This document shows, one piece after another, positions 47,114-56,386 of a stretch of DNA of 64,000 bases. The stretch covers positions 248,001-312,000 of the forward strand of contig NZ_VDCH01000001.1 of NCBI RefSeq assembly GCF_006265165.1. The letters run 5' to 3'. Every line of letters begins with the position of its first letter. Within the stretch, counting starts at the first letter, position 1. The position numbers and the translations under genes were made by a program. The notes under the pieces were generated by a model, which had not been told where the DNA came from, searched no databases, and saw nothing but the letters and a program-made list of their open reading frames with translations. This DNA comes from Chlorobaculum thiosulfatiphilum. GTDB lineage: Bacteria > Bacteroidota > Chlorobiia > Chlorobiales > Chlorobiaceae.

Positions 47114-47377
47114 ATGATACCGTATCAAAATATCAACCTTTTGTCACCAATTGTCTCTTTTGATTATGGCGATGACTGGATTTGTCTTGAGTGGTTTAGC
47201 GGTGAAATGCGAACTTTTCGATATAATGAAGCAGGAAAACGTCATGTCGATCAAATGATAAAATGCGCAAAAAAGGGAAAAGGACTCTCTACATATATAG
47301 AAAAAAACAGGCGCAACTTTGAGCCAGATAAAAAAAACAAAAAGAGGTTCCTTTTTTTTAGAAATAAAGGTTTCTGA
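47114..47377 (+). CDS. small hypothetical protein, KTSC-like pattern
   Basis: This 87-aa protein has a good ribosome site (cggag, 8-9 bases before the ATG at 47114). The pattern VSFDYGDDWICLEWFSGEMR then TFRYNE, followed by a short helix and GKGLSTYI, resembles the small KTSC fold (strand, G-x-x-Y strand, helix, G-x-x-x-x-x-I). The C-terminus is Lys/Asn/Arg-rich and basic, which could suit nucleic-acid binding. It is AT-rich compared with the core genome. Similarity to KTSC is by eye and weak; function unknown. Confidence 0.55.
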   Translation: MIPYQNINLLSPIVSFDYGDDWICLEWFSGEMRTFRYNEAGKRHVDQMIKCAKKGKGLSTYIEKNRRNFEPDKKNKKRFLFFRNKGF

Positions 47378-47605
47378 AACCAAAACAGCTAATTTGGAAA
47401 CAAATTATAAAATGAGGAACTCAGACGCACGGGCATCTAAATGCATTACATTGTTGAGAACAATATCGCAACAATATTTATTGATGCTTATACTGGGTAA
47501 CCTGAATAATTTTTTCAAATTCTCTGAAAAATCTTTTCTCACCGGTTATTCAAGAGCCTTGTAAATCATTATTTATTATAAATACAACATCATCCCTTGA
47601 AGACT

Positions 47606-48160
47606 ATGAGAAACAATTTGTTTTCAATCATAAAAAAGGAAATCGTTGCAGATAACGATTCGCGCCCGTCAAGTCCGCAGGCAAACGGTCAAACGCCAAC
47701 CCCTGATCTTGTAAAAGTCAAGAATGGTATAAAATACTTTGAAGACAAAAACTCGACTAAAAATCACATCAACACATCAACAAACACCATGAACCTAATT
47801 GCGAAAGGTGCGGCTATAGAAGGGACCCTCATGATTGAAGGCGATCTGAAAGTCGAGGGAAAAGTTGTCGGAGACATCGTCGCTCTCGGCAACATAATGC
47901 TCGAAGATGGCGGTCTTATCGAAGGCAACATCAAAGCAAACGCCCTGATCGTGAGTGGAGTTTTCAAGGGCAACGCCGAAGTTTCGGGCGAGTGTCTTGT
48001 ATCCTCAACAGGAAGCGTTGATGGCGATCTCGTTATCAATATTTTAAATGTCAATGCGGGAGCTCAGGTTTCGGGCAACATAAGCATGTACGAACCTCAG
48101 GTTGCCGAATCTTCTCCGGTAAAATTAAACAATAAAGCCCGGTTGGCTGTATCCAATTAA
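47606..48160 (+). CDS. bactofilin-type polymer-forming cytoskeletal protein
   Basis: This is a 184-aa protein from the ATG at 47606; a TTG three codons upstream is possible. The N-terminal 50 residues are polar and unstructured. Residues about 55-160 form a right-handed beta-helix read as repeated short strands: the IEGTLMIEGDLKVEGKVVGD stretch, then GGLIEGNIKANALIVSGVFK and GSVDGDLVIN. This is the bactofilin (DUF583) fold, which self-assembles into filaments near the membrane and helps shape or polar localisation. There is no M23 peptidase neighbour, the usual partner in other phyla. It may be part of cell envelope or chlorosome-bearing membrane organisation, but that is speculation. Confidence 0.88.
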   Translation: MRNNLFSIIKKEIVADNDSRPSSPQANGQTPTPDLVKVKNGIKYFEDKNSTKNHINTSTNTMNLIAKGAAIEGTLMIEGDLKVEGKVVGDIVALGNIMLEDGGLIEGNIKANALIVSGVFKGNAEVSGECLVSSTGSVDGDLVINILNVNAGAQVSGNISMYEPQVAESSPVKLNNKARLAVSN

Positions 48161-48315
48161 TAAAGCTCGAACCTGATTCTATACGTTGCTCTTCGCAGAG
48201 TATCCATACATCACTCGAACACCTCAATCACCCATGATGCCCTGCGAAGACGCGTATATAATAACAAAGTCAGCAGGCCAGAAAAAAAACACTCATCAAA
48301 AAAAATAATACTATT

Positions 48316-48717
48316 TTGAAAAAAGCGCTTTTTCTTCTTGCTATACTCTGGCTGTTTTTGACTAATCAGGCTTTTGCGAAAATGGCCAGCATCGACGTCA
48401 ACTATGGCGATGGATGGCAAACGATTACTTATACTGGTACGACAGAGAATGGCAACGCAGGCGCCACCAGAAATCATATTTCAAAAGTCGATGAAACATT
48501 CGTCGATTTCTCACATGGCAGTAACGGCAATATCATGCTCACGCCTGTCAGTAATGAACAGCAGAACAACATCTGTGAGGCTACTGATAATGTAAAGAGC
48601 AACGTCGCCTTGAGCGCGGATCTTTCCGAGTCATCGAACATAGTCCTGATCGGAGTGGGGATCGCTCTTGGCATTCTGGTGAAATGGCGAAAATCATTGA
48701 ATACATCAAGAGCATAA
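48316..48717 (+). CDS. exported protein with C-terminal membrane anchor, PEP-CTERM-like layout
   Basis: This is a 133-aa protein. It needs a TTG start (48316): no ATG lies in frame before the mature part, yet the first 21 residues (MKKALFLLAILWLFLTNQAF, then A) are a clear signal peptide. The mature part is Asn/Thr/Gly-rich and probably beta-type. The C-terminus holds a hydrophobic helix (NIVLIGVGIALGILV) then KWRKS. This helix-plus-basic-end layout is like PEP-CTERM or other exosortase-sorted proteins, although the PEP motif itself is missing (SESSN in its place). It could also be a plain membrane-anchored protein. It lies 155 bases after the bactofilin gene. Confidence 0.66.
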   Translation: MKKALFLLAILWLFLTNQAFAKMASIDVNYGDGWQTITYTGTTENGNAGATRNHISKVDETFVDFSHGSNGNIMLTPVSNEQQNNICEATDNVKSNVALSADLSESSNIVLIGVGIALGILVKWRKSLNTSRA

Positions 48718-49112
48718 GAGCTTTTTTTCAAAGTCAGAAGAGAGAGAAAGCATCTGAATAAAACATCATTTTTTAGTTTAATCTGCGCCACAGCATAAAA
48801 CCAGCCATACGAAGGTCAAGCCAACGACATATTATCATCGCGTACCCGTGTTTGATGATCAGTCACGATCGAGCACCAATGCCTGAGGCGCAACGCAAAT
48901 GCCTTTGCATTGATGAGACTGGCAAAAATCCCCCTTTGTTCAGACGCGAATGTTTTGGTGCGCCTTGTAGCCTTATGAGTCATTTTTATGGAGATATGTA
49001 AAAACAACGAATGCTATCGCTCTGACTTTTTTGAGCTGTTTGAAAAATAGCTTCTGTATAAACAAAAAAACTCACTCTTGCAGATATCTCCGTTACCCCT
49101 AAATACAGCGTC
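48718..49112. other. 395-base intergenic region
   Basis: No gene, repeat or clear terminator seen. A minus-strand open frame (48816-49007) is not supported. It is the likely promoter region of the following hybrid kinase. Confidence 0.4.
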
Positions 49113-50687
49113 ATGACACAGCCGCATCAGCGCCAAAAATATTCTGAAAAAGCCTCTTTATTCAAACTCATTCTGGAAAACGCCGGCGACGTATTGTGGA
49201 TCTATGATTTCCGGGAAAACAGATATACCTACGCTTCGCCATCAGTGCACCTCCTGAGAGGATTTAATCCGGATGAAGTCGAACAACAAACTCTTTATGA
49301 AGCTCTCTCGCCAGAATCTGCGGCAAAAGCAGAGGCATTGGTGAAACAACGCATCAAAGACATTGAGTCTGGTGATTTGTCAGCCAGGTTCGGAGTAGAT
49401 GAGTTCGAGCAGTTCAGAAAAGATGGATCGACAGTCATGACAGAAGTCATGACAACCTTTATTATCGACGATACTGATGAAGTCACCGGCATTGTCGGCA
49501 TTGCTCGCGACATTAGCAAGAGGCTTGAAAAGGAACATAGCCGAAAAGAGCTGGAAAAAAAGTTATACGAAACGCAAAAATATGAGTCGATCAATCGTGT
49601 TGTTTGCGGCGTCGCTCATGAAATAAATAACACACTGATGCCGGTATCGGGGTATGCCGAACTTCTTGAAGAACTCTTTCAGGACAATAATGAATCACTC
49701 GAATACTGCCGCGAGATTTGTCAATCAGCAAACAAAGCGGCCCGGCTGATCGATAAACTGATCGATTACACAGGTTCTCAATACCTTAATTTACAATATG
49801 TTGACCTCAATCAAGCGATAGTCGATATCGAGCAGTTGTTACGAAGCAGCATAAAAGAAAATATCATTATCAAAAGAATACATGACGGCTCTTATCCCTG
49901 TGTAAAAATAGACCTTGACAAGCTCAGACAAATTGTATTCGGCCTTGCTTTCAACGCACAGGATGCAATGCGTGATGGTGGCGCTTTGATTATAGATATC
50001 AAAACTGTAATGCTTGACAAAAAGCTGGAGATTCACCAAAAAATACACGAAGGCTCTTACGCTCAACTGATTATAAGCGATACCGGCACAGGCATTGACC
50101 CCACAATCATGCCAAAAATATTTGAGCCTTTTTTTACCACAAAAAATTTTGGAATGGCATCAGGACTTGGCCTTTCTGCCATATTCGGTATTGTAAAACA
50201 ACACAATGGAAATATTGAAGTAAAAAGCACCGTTAGCAAAGGAACATCGGTAAGCATCGTCTTGCCTCTCCATGAAAATCATCAAATGACCTCGCCAGCT
50301 AAAGATGAAAACAAACATTTTCATAAAAATGAAAATAAAACCATTATGCTGGTCGAAGATGATGAAGATGTCCGAAATCTGCTTCATGAAATGCTCTCCT
50401 TGCAGGAGCATACGCTTCTGCTCGCCTCGAATCCAATGCAGGCTTTCGAAATAGCCAAACAGCATGATGGTTTTATCGACCTTTTGATAACCGATATTAT
50501 CATGCCGGGAATGAATGGCAAACAGCTTGCTGATAAACTGAAAAATCAGCATCCAGCCATGAGTTTTATCTTTATGTCCGGTTATAACAATGAGATTGTG
50601 AAATTGCCGCTTAAATCTCACTTTATCCAAAAGCCTTTTTCTTTTATGGACTTTATTCATGTTGTGCAGCAATCGCTTGAACATTGA
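49113..50687 (+). CDS. small hybrid histidine kinase (PAS-HisKA-HATPase-receiver)
   Basis: This is a 524-aa protein with no signal peptide or membrane segment. One PAS domain (about 15-140, ILENAGDVLWIYDFRENRYT) is followed by HisKA with His169 in CGVAHEINNTL, an HATPase with DTGTGIDPTI and GLGLSAIFGIV, and a receiver (about 408-524) with Asp461 in ITDIIMPGMNG and a final KPFSF. The DNA is more AT-rich than the other kinases in this cluster, so it may be a recent gain. There is no adjacent output regulator. Its domain order matches the last third of the larger hybrids nearby, and it may feed the same relay. Confidence 0.9.
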   Translation: MTQPHQRQKYSEKASLFKLILENAGDVLWIYDFRENRYTYASPSVHLLRGFNPDEVEQQTLYEALSPESAAKAEALVKQRIKDIESGDLSARFGVDEFEQFRKDGSTVMTEVMTTFIIDDTDEVTGIVGIARDISKRLEKEHSRKELEKKLYETQKYESINRVVCGVAHEINNTLMPVSGYAELLEELFQDNNESLEYCREICQSANKAARLIDKLIDYTGSQYLNLQYVDLNQAIVDIEQLLRSSIKENIIIKRIHDGSYPCVKIDLDKLRQIVFGLAFNAQDAMRDGGALIIDIKTVMLDKKLEIHQKIHEGSYAQLIISDTGTGIDPTIMPKIFEPFFTTKNFGMASGLGLSAIFGIVKQHNGNIEVKSTVSKGTSVSIVLPLHENHQMTSPAKDENKHFHKNENKTIMLVEDDEDVRNLLHEMLSLQEHTLLLASNPMQAFEIAKQHDGFIDLLITDIIMPGMNGKQLADKLKNQHPAMSFIFMSGYNNEIVKLPLKSHFIQKPFSFMDFIHVVQQSLEH

Positions 50688-50855
50688 TTATTTCATAACG
50701 GAATCATGAGATTCCGCTAACCGAAAAAACATCTTCTCATTGCGCATCGATGAACATGCGTCACCGTGCTTTATCAGTGTTCAAATATTACAATCCTTAC
50801 ACTTATCCGCGCTGCAACAGAATCTCTCCGTGTTCAACGCTCCTGGCAGCCCCGT

Positions 50856-51050
50856 TTACTGCTCGTGGTGATGCGGAGCGAGGATGATGGCGATCAGGGC
50901 GAATACGCTGAAAACGAAACCGGCGCCGAACCAGGCGAACACCGGAGCGCCGCGATACCCCTTCTTCATCGAAATCATCGCGCACGCGATTGAACACACA
51001 ATACTGACAACAAGCACGAACAGCCAGCTCGCCGGATCCATCAAAGCCAT
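50856..51050 (-). CDS. small two-helix membrane protein
   Basis: This is a 64-aa protein from the ATG at 51050 (MALMDPASWLFVLVVSIVCS), or from a second ATG three codons later. It has two hydrophobic helices (about 9-27 and 41-58), joined by a short basic loop (MKKGYRGAP), and a His-rich end (APHHHEQ). The longer open frame upstream is not membrane-like and is discarded. The terminal HHH could bind metal, but this is only a remark. It is flanked by hybrid kinases on the other strand. Function unknown. Confidence 0.55.
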   Translation of the reverse strand: MALMDPASWLFVLVVSIVCSIACAMISMKKGYRGAPVFAWFGAGFVFSVFALIAIILAPHHHEQ

Positions 51051-51456
51051 GGGAAAAACAGATTTGGGGTTGATAAAAGATTGCGCAAATCTATGGAAAA
51101 ACCGGGAAATTGACCACCACGCAACCTCGAAAAGTTCTCGCCTTGCCTGCGGGATTGAAGCAGCGCACGAAGAGTGGCTTCGATTTGCGCTGTTTTGGTG
51201 CGCCAAGCATCCGGAACTCTGTGACGGATAGTGTATCGGCAACTATAGATTCTGCATAAAATCACAGCAAATCTGTATATTTGTACCTGTGCGAAACATC
51301 GAGGTTCGCCAGCTCTCTCTACCCAAGGACTCCTCCGAAAAGAGTCATGAGCGGTTCCAATAAGTTTTTTGAGGCGCTCCCAACAAATACATTACGCCAT
51401 TCCGTGTCGATCGCTCCGACAAGACGCCTTCGACTGGAACCAAACCGCGCGTTCCA
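51051..51456. other. 406-base region upstream of a hybrid kinase
   Basis: No gene is supported. A TATATT box lies at 51276-51281 (tgtatatttgtacc), a Bacteroidota-like -7 element (TA-N2-TTTG), although 176 bases from the kinase start. Nothing else seen. Confidence 0.4.
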
Positions 51457-54400
51457 ATGAGTGACAAAAAAAAGCAACGCTCCAGCGATGAACTCAATCC
51501 GGCTTCTGGCCCGGCTTGCTCGCTCTTCGAGACCTTTCCCGATCCGGTTTACGTCATCGACCCTGAAGGTTTCGTGCTCGACGCGAATATCACGTTCGCG
51601 GAACGGTTCGGCAAAACACTCCGGGAGTGCATCGGCGCAAGCATCTACGAGCTGATCGACGCCTGTGGCATCTACCCGGCTGGCAGCGGCGCGCGGCACA
51701 AATGCCAGGTGCAGGAGACGCTGAGCGCAGGCGCGCCCCTCACCTTCGAGGACAAACTGAATGGAGCGATTTTGCTGCACGACCTCTATCCGGTCAATGC
51801 GGAAAACGGCTCCATCACGAAGCTGTTTGTCATTTCACGCCAGATCGCCGAAGAAAAATGCGAGAAACTGACCTGCGGGGAAATTCTGGCCCGCACCAAC
51901 GCCGCGCTTGAAAATGTCTCGGCGGCGATATGGAATCTGAATCTGCAAAGCGGAAACGTCGTTCGCAGTCCGGGGCACGACAAGCTTTTCGGTTATGATT
52001 CGGACATACCCGACTGGACGAATGATCACTTTATTTCACAGATCATCGACGAGGATCGCCCCCGGTGCATCGAAGTGATGAGGCAGGCGCGCAACTCCTC
52101 CTCACCAAATCCGTGGCAGCTCGAATTCCGCATTCGCAGGCCGAACGGCTCCATTCGCTGGCTCTCCACCATCTGGAGAACCTGCCTCGACGAGCAAGGC
52201 GCGCCGGCCTCATGGAGCGGCATCACACAGGATATCACGGAAAAAAAAGAGGCCGAGCAGCGCTACCGGCAGATCGTGCAACAATGGGATTTCACGCTCG
52301 AAAGCTGCCGCCTTGGCGTATGGGATCATGATTTCCAGAACGGAATTTCCCGCCACTCACTTGAACACAGCCGCATTTTCGGTTACGACGCGCCTTTGCC
52401 GGAATGGAATTACGAGCACTTCCTCGCGCATGTCCTGCCGGAGGATCGAGCCTATATCGAACGGAATTACCATGACATACTGACCAGCCTGAACCACTGG
52501 AACTCGGAGTATCGCATTCGCGGAAACGATGGCCAGACCCGCTGGCTGTGGGAAACCGGAGCCGTCGTTCGGGATGAACAGGGCAAGGTTGCTCGGCTCA
52601 TGGGGGTGATCAGGGATATTACCGAACGGAAAGAGCGAGAATCCGGGCTGAAAAAGTACAAGGCCGAAGTGGAGTTCGCCCTTGAAAACAGCCATATCGG
52701 AGTATGGTCTCTCGATCTGAAGAACAGGTCTGTCACGCTGTCCATCGAACAGGCGCGAATTCTTGGCTACGACTCGATCCCTCAAGACTGGAGCTACGAA
52801 AAGTTTGTCGACAGACATCTCCTTCCGGAATATCACGCCAGAATCGAGGGCCTGTTGAGCGAAGCATTCGAGCAGCGTACGCCGCTGGAGCTGGAGTGCC
52901 GTATCCGCCGCGCTGACGGCGAGATTCGCTGGATCTTGATGCTCGGCGCCCGGCAGCTCGACGCCGATGGCGACATCGACCGGATGCTCGGCATCACCAC
53001 CGACATCACCGAGCGAAAGCTTGCCGAGATCGAACTCGAAAAGAACCGGCAGCAATTGAAACAGGCTCTTGCCGCTACCCGCGCCGGAGTCTGGTCATGG
53101 GATATGAAATCAAACACGATTTTCTGCTCCGAAGAGTTCTGGGCCATAACCGGCCATCACGCCAACGGCAACACGGGTTCGTTCGCATTCTTTGTCGATC
53201 TGATACATCCCGAAGACCGCGAAAGGGTCATCGAAACGGCAACGGAGGCAAGCCGCGCGGGAAAGGAGATCGTGGATATGGAACACCGCGTCTGCCGCGC
53301 CGACGGTTCGTATCTCTGGCTTTCGACGCGCGGCATTCCGCAACGCGACGAATCCGGGGAGATCGTCCGCTACATCGGCACCTCGATCGACATCAGCGAC
53401 CGCAAGCGCGAGGAGGAGACGCGGGAACGACTTCAGGAGCAGCTCCGGCAATCGCAGAAAATGGAGCTGCTCGGACGCCTGGCGGGAGGAGTCGCCCACG
53501 ACTTCAACAACATTCTGACGATCATTCTCGGCAACACCGAACTGCTGAAGTCAAGTCCCGGAACAAATCCGGAATTTGTCGAGAAGCTCACGGTCATCGA
53601 ACGCGCGGCGAAGCGTTCGACCCGCATCGTGCAGCAGTTACTCGGCTTTGCCCGGCAGCAAAAAATGGAGCCAAGCGCTTTTTGCGCCGACAGCGAGCTC
53701 GAAAAGCTCGTGCCCATGCTGCGGCAACTGCTGCGGAAAAACATCCGGCTCGAACAGCGGCTCGAATCTTTTCCGGCGAAGGTGTTCATCGACCCCGGCC
53801 AACTGTTTCAGATCGTCACCAACCTGGTTGTCAACGCCCGCGACGCCATTGCCGATGAGGGCGTCATCACGCTTTCGAGCCGCACGGTTCGGCTTGGCGC
53901 GTCCGCGACTGGCGACAAACCCGGCTTGCCTGCCGGAGCGTACGTTGTGCTCTCGATCAGCGACACGGGCACAGGCATCGACGCCGCGCACCTGCCGCAC
54001 ATCTTCGAGCCGTTTTACACCACCAAGGAGCACGGCAAGGGAACCGGCCTGGGGCTGGCGACCGTCTATGGCATCGTGAAGCAGAACGGCGGCGGCATCG
54101 AGTGCCAGAGCGAACCCGGCAAGGGCGCGACATTCGACATTTTGCTGCCGTTGCACAAAACGGAGCCGCAGGCGGATGAACAACGCGACAACACCGAACC
54201 AGTCCGAAAGGCCGCGCAGCGCATTCTCGTGGTCGAAGACAAGCCTCAACTGCTCAACCTGGTCACGGAGATTCTCGAAGAGGAGGGGTTCTGCGTCGTG
54301 ACGGCGAGCAACGCGGAACAGGCGCTCCAGCTCACTCCGGCGGAGCTGACCGGCATCGACCTCTTGCTGACCGACGTCATGCTGCCCGGCCTCAGCGGCA

Positions 54401-54582
54401 TCGACCTCGGCCACGCCATGCGGAAAAGCTATCCCGGATTGCCGTTTATCTTCATGTCCGGTTACGCAGCCGTCATCTCCACAACGCCGGAGCAGATTCC
54501 GGAGCATACAAGCCTGCTGCAAAAGCCATTCACCATCGCCGAACTGAGCAAGCTCGTCAAGCAAATGCTCGCGAAGAAATGA
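51457..54582 (+). CDS. hybrid sensor histidine kinase with five PAS domains and C-terminal receiver
   Basis: This is a 1041-aa cytosolic protein. Five PAS units lie in residues about 25-660. Their starts include SLFETFPDPVYVIDPEGF, AIWNLNLQSG, GVWDHDFQNG, GVWSLDLKN and GVWSWDMKS; units 2 to 4 are alike (FGYD/LGYD and DW.YE.F blocks) and look like tandem copies. HisKA carries His681 in GGVAHDFNNIL, the HATPase has DTGTGIDAAH and GTGLGLATVYGIV, and the receiver has Asp973 in LLTDVMLPG and a KPF near the end. It is very similar in plan to the 1400-aa hybrid at 37032. There is no output domain. It ends 18 bases before the convergent restriction-enzyme gene. Confidence 0.92.
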   Translation: MSDKKKQRSSDELNPASGPACSLFETFPDPVYVIDPEGFVLDANITFAERFGKTLRECIGASIYELIDACGIYPAGSGARHKCQVQETLSAGAPLTFEDKLNGAILLHDLYPVNAENGSITKLFVISRQIAEEKCEKLTCGEILARTNAALENVSAAIWNLNLQSGNVVRSPGHDKLFGYDSDIPDWTNDHFISQIIDEDRPRCIEVMRQARNSSSPNPWQLEFRIRRPNGSIRWLSTIWRTCLDEQGAPASWSGITQDITEKKEAEQRYRQIVQQWDFTLESCRLGVWDHDFQNGISRHSLEHSRIFGYDAPLPEWNYEHFLAHVLPEDRAYIERNYHDILTSLNHWNSEYRIRGNDGQTRWLWETGAVVRDEQGKVARLMGVIRDITERKERESGLKKYKAEVEFALENSHIGVWSLDLKNRSVTLSIEQARILGYDSIPQDWSYEKFVDRHLLPEYHARIEGLLSEAFEQRTPLELECRIRRADGEIRWILMLGARQLDADGDIDRMLGITTDITERKLAEIELEKNRQQLKQALAATRAGVWSWDMKSNTIFCSEEFWAITGHHANGNTGSFAFFVDLIHPEDRERVIETATEASRAGKEIVDMEHRVCRADGSYLWLSTRGIPQRDESGEIVRYIGTSIDISDRKREEETRERLQEQLRQSQKMELLGRLAGGVAHDFNNILTIILGNTELLKSSPGTNPEFVEKLTVIERAAKRSTRIVQQLLGFARQQKMEPSAFCADSELEKLVPMLRQLLRKNIRLEQRLESFPAKVFIDPGQLFQIVTNLVVNARDAIADEGVITLSSRTVRLGASATGDKPGLPAGAYVVLSISDTGTGIDAAHLPHIFEPFYTTKEHGKGTGLGLATVYGIVKQNGGGIECQSEPGKGATFDILLPLHKTEPQADEQRDNTEPVRKAAQRILVVEDKPQLLNLVTEILEEEGFCVVTASNAEQALQLTPAELTGIDLLLTDVMLPGLSGIDLGHAMRKSYPGLPFIFMSGYAAVISTTPEQIPEHTSLLQKPFTIAELSKLVKQMLAKK

Positions 54583-54599
54583 GTGGAAAGGCGGAAAGA

Positions 54600-55214
54600 T
54601 TATGGTTCGATGCCGACAATAACCAGCGGAACCGCCGGAACGCCGCGCCCCTGGCGGACGACATTGTAAATCTCGCCTTCGTAATACGGCACCCCCGAAC
54701 TCATCTGCGCCTGAAGCGACTTCATCGGCAGTATTTCGATGCCAACGTCGATGCGATCACCGACATAAAAGGCGAGTGGTTTGGCAAAAATTTCGCATTC
54801 CATCAGTCCATATTTTCCGAACTGAAACTCAACTGAAACACGCTCTTTGATGAAATCCGTCTGATTGTAACTGATTGTTATTGGCGTTTCTGCGTCCGGC
54901 ACCGTTGACAGATTCTTCGCTTCGGACGATATTGGAAGCGACGGGGAGACAAGATTCTCGCTTCTTGAAACACAATAACTCCGTCTGCTTTCCTGCCACG
55001 ATTTTTCACGTAGCAACCGGATAAACATCGCATTCATGTCAACCGGACTGAACAAAAGCGCTCCTGCCGCGCTCTTTTCCTGAGCGACTTTCACACAACA
55101 CTGCGTTGCATCTACTGCAGCAATCACAGATTGAATCTCGCGCCACAATTCCGGCTTGCGAACGAGGAGATATTCAAGCCCGTTCAGATGGGAGTAAGTT
55201 TCAGAAATTTTCAT
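54600..55214 (-). CDS. BglII/BstYI-family type II restriction endonuclease
   Basis: This is a 204-aa protein from the ATG at 55214; an in-frame ATG at 55253 would add 13 residues. The whole length reads as the BglII/BstYI fold: N-terminal YSHLNGLEYLLV, the catalytic block D120-F-I-K-E-R-V-S-V-E129-F-Q131-FGKYG, then IDVGIEILPMKSL and the C-terminal QGRGVPAVPLVIVGI. The D-x8-E-x-Q spacing equals the active site known for BglII (D84, E93, Q95), in which Gln replaces the usual Lys. Likely target: a GATC-centred six-base palindrome (BstYI RGATCY or BglII AGATCT), by family. No methyltransferase gene is within the window. It forms part of a defence/toxin cluster with the next three genes. Confidence 0.88.
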   Translation of the reverse strand: MKISETYSHLNGLEYLLVRKPELWREIQSVIAAVDATQCCVKVAQEKSAAGALLFSPVDMNAMFIRLLREKSWQESRRSYCVSRSENLVSPSLPISSEAKNLSTVPDAETPITISYNQTDFIKERVSVEFQFGKYGLMECEIFAKPLAFYVGDRIDVGIEILPMKSLQAQMSSGVPYYEGEIYNVVRQGRGVPAVPLVIVGIEP

Positions 55215-55434
55215 GGTATTGTTCGTTATTGTCAAGGTATAAAGCACCAACATTAAGCAGACTCATTTAGTTAGAACTATTTTTCCGCAGAGCGTTCTCA
55301 AGTTTTTTTCTGACTCTCGACAGGATCATAAACCGAATTGAAAAACGGACGCACATAGAAATAGCGTTCTACTCTTAGTATATGATCGCTCTGGCATTAA
55401 AACAAAAGCTAACAACTTTTCGATTTTTTATAAT

Positions 55435-56277
55435 TTAAAATGGCACTTCATGAAAAACAACATTACTTACGCCATAAAATAACTCAATATATGCCTTCAA
55501 CATCTTTTCTTGGTTATCAGAAATTAAGCCGACCAATTCAACTTGAGCTTTATCTTCTGATATTGATACCTCAATAATTTTGACGTCAATATCATTATTT
55601 TTGGCAAATAATTGCAAGTACGACAAACCTTCATCACCCTTATTACTATCAAGCATTATTTTTTTCCCATAATCAAACAATGATTTTTTCTCAAAATCAT
55701 CCAGCCTACGCAACATCGATCCTAATTGAAGATTAATCAAATCAAGCTTATTATCTGACCCCGGCTCTCCTTCATATGCTGCCGCCTCAGCTCTTAGCCC
55801 AAAATACTTCCATAGCGTATTTTTGCCATCACTTCTTTCATAAGAAGCTTTAATGTGCTCACTAAGTACAGTAATTTCTTTTGCCAAATCCCAAGGTTCG
55901 AGAGCACTTAAATATTCATGGAAATTAATTATACCTGTATCGAATGGAATGTGTTTCGTCAAATCATCTTTAACCACACAGACCGGCTTGTTTAACGAAG
56001 TTCTAATACCAAACTCAAAAAACACATTTGGATTTAAAGCTGACATGTCGCACAAAACAAGATCAGTTGTCTCAAGTTGTTTTATTATTTCAGCATGAAT
56101 CAAATCAGAGCCTCTTGCCAATGGCGGTATTGCGTTAAATCCAGCCTTTTCGACAGACGGAATCAGCAAGCAATCCAGTACATGCCTAAAATGTTCGGAG
56201 CCATCCCGATAGCGATCCTTAACAATCTCAGGAACTGTCACCGGCATTATAATAAAGCAAGATTTTGAATTTGCCAT
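55435..56277 (-). CDS. nucleoside deoxyribosyltransferase / TIR-like N-terminal domain protein, candidate defence effector
   Basis: This is a 280-aa protein. The N-terminal 130 residues form a Rossmann-like fold beginning SCFIIMPVTVPE, then ARGSDLIHAEIIKQLETTDL, VLCDMSALNPNVFFEFGIRT and KPVCVVKDD. The DMS...NPNVFFE.G block is characteristic of proteins in the nucleoside 2-deoxyribosyltransferase / TIR-SEFIR neighbourhood, where the Glu may act on N-glycosidic bonds (for example NAD). The C-terminal 150 residues are helical with an unknown role. AT-rich codon use and a place beside a restriction enzyme and a toxin-antitoxin pair suggest a mobile defence gene. Specific activity is not shown; an unrelated signalling protein is possible. 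Confidence 0.65.
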   Translation of the reverse strand: MANSKSCFIIMPVTVPEIVKDRYRDGSEHFRHVLDCLLIPSVEKAGFNAIPPLARGSDLIHAEIIKQLETTDLVLCDMSALNPNVFFEFGIRTSLNKPVCVVKDDLTKHIPFDTGIINFHEYLSALEPWDLAKEITVLSEHIKASYERSDGKNTLWKYFGLRAEAAAYEGEPGSDNKLDLINLQLGSMLRRLDDFEKKSLFDYGKKIMLDSNKGDEGLSYLQLFAKNNDIDVKIIEVSISEDKAQVELVGLISDNQEKMLKAYIELFYGVSNVVFHEVPF

Positions 56278-56386
56278 CGCTTATAACGTTATTGTTAATG
56301 AGGCAACCTGAGCAATCATGGTAATACGTACTCAATATAATTCACAGGAAAGAAATAAAACAACAAATGCTCTCTTTAAACCACTC

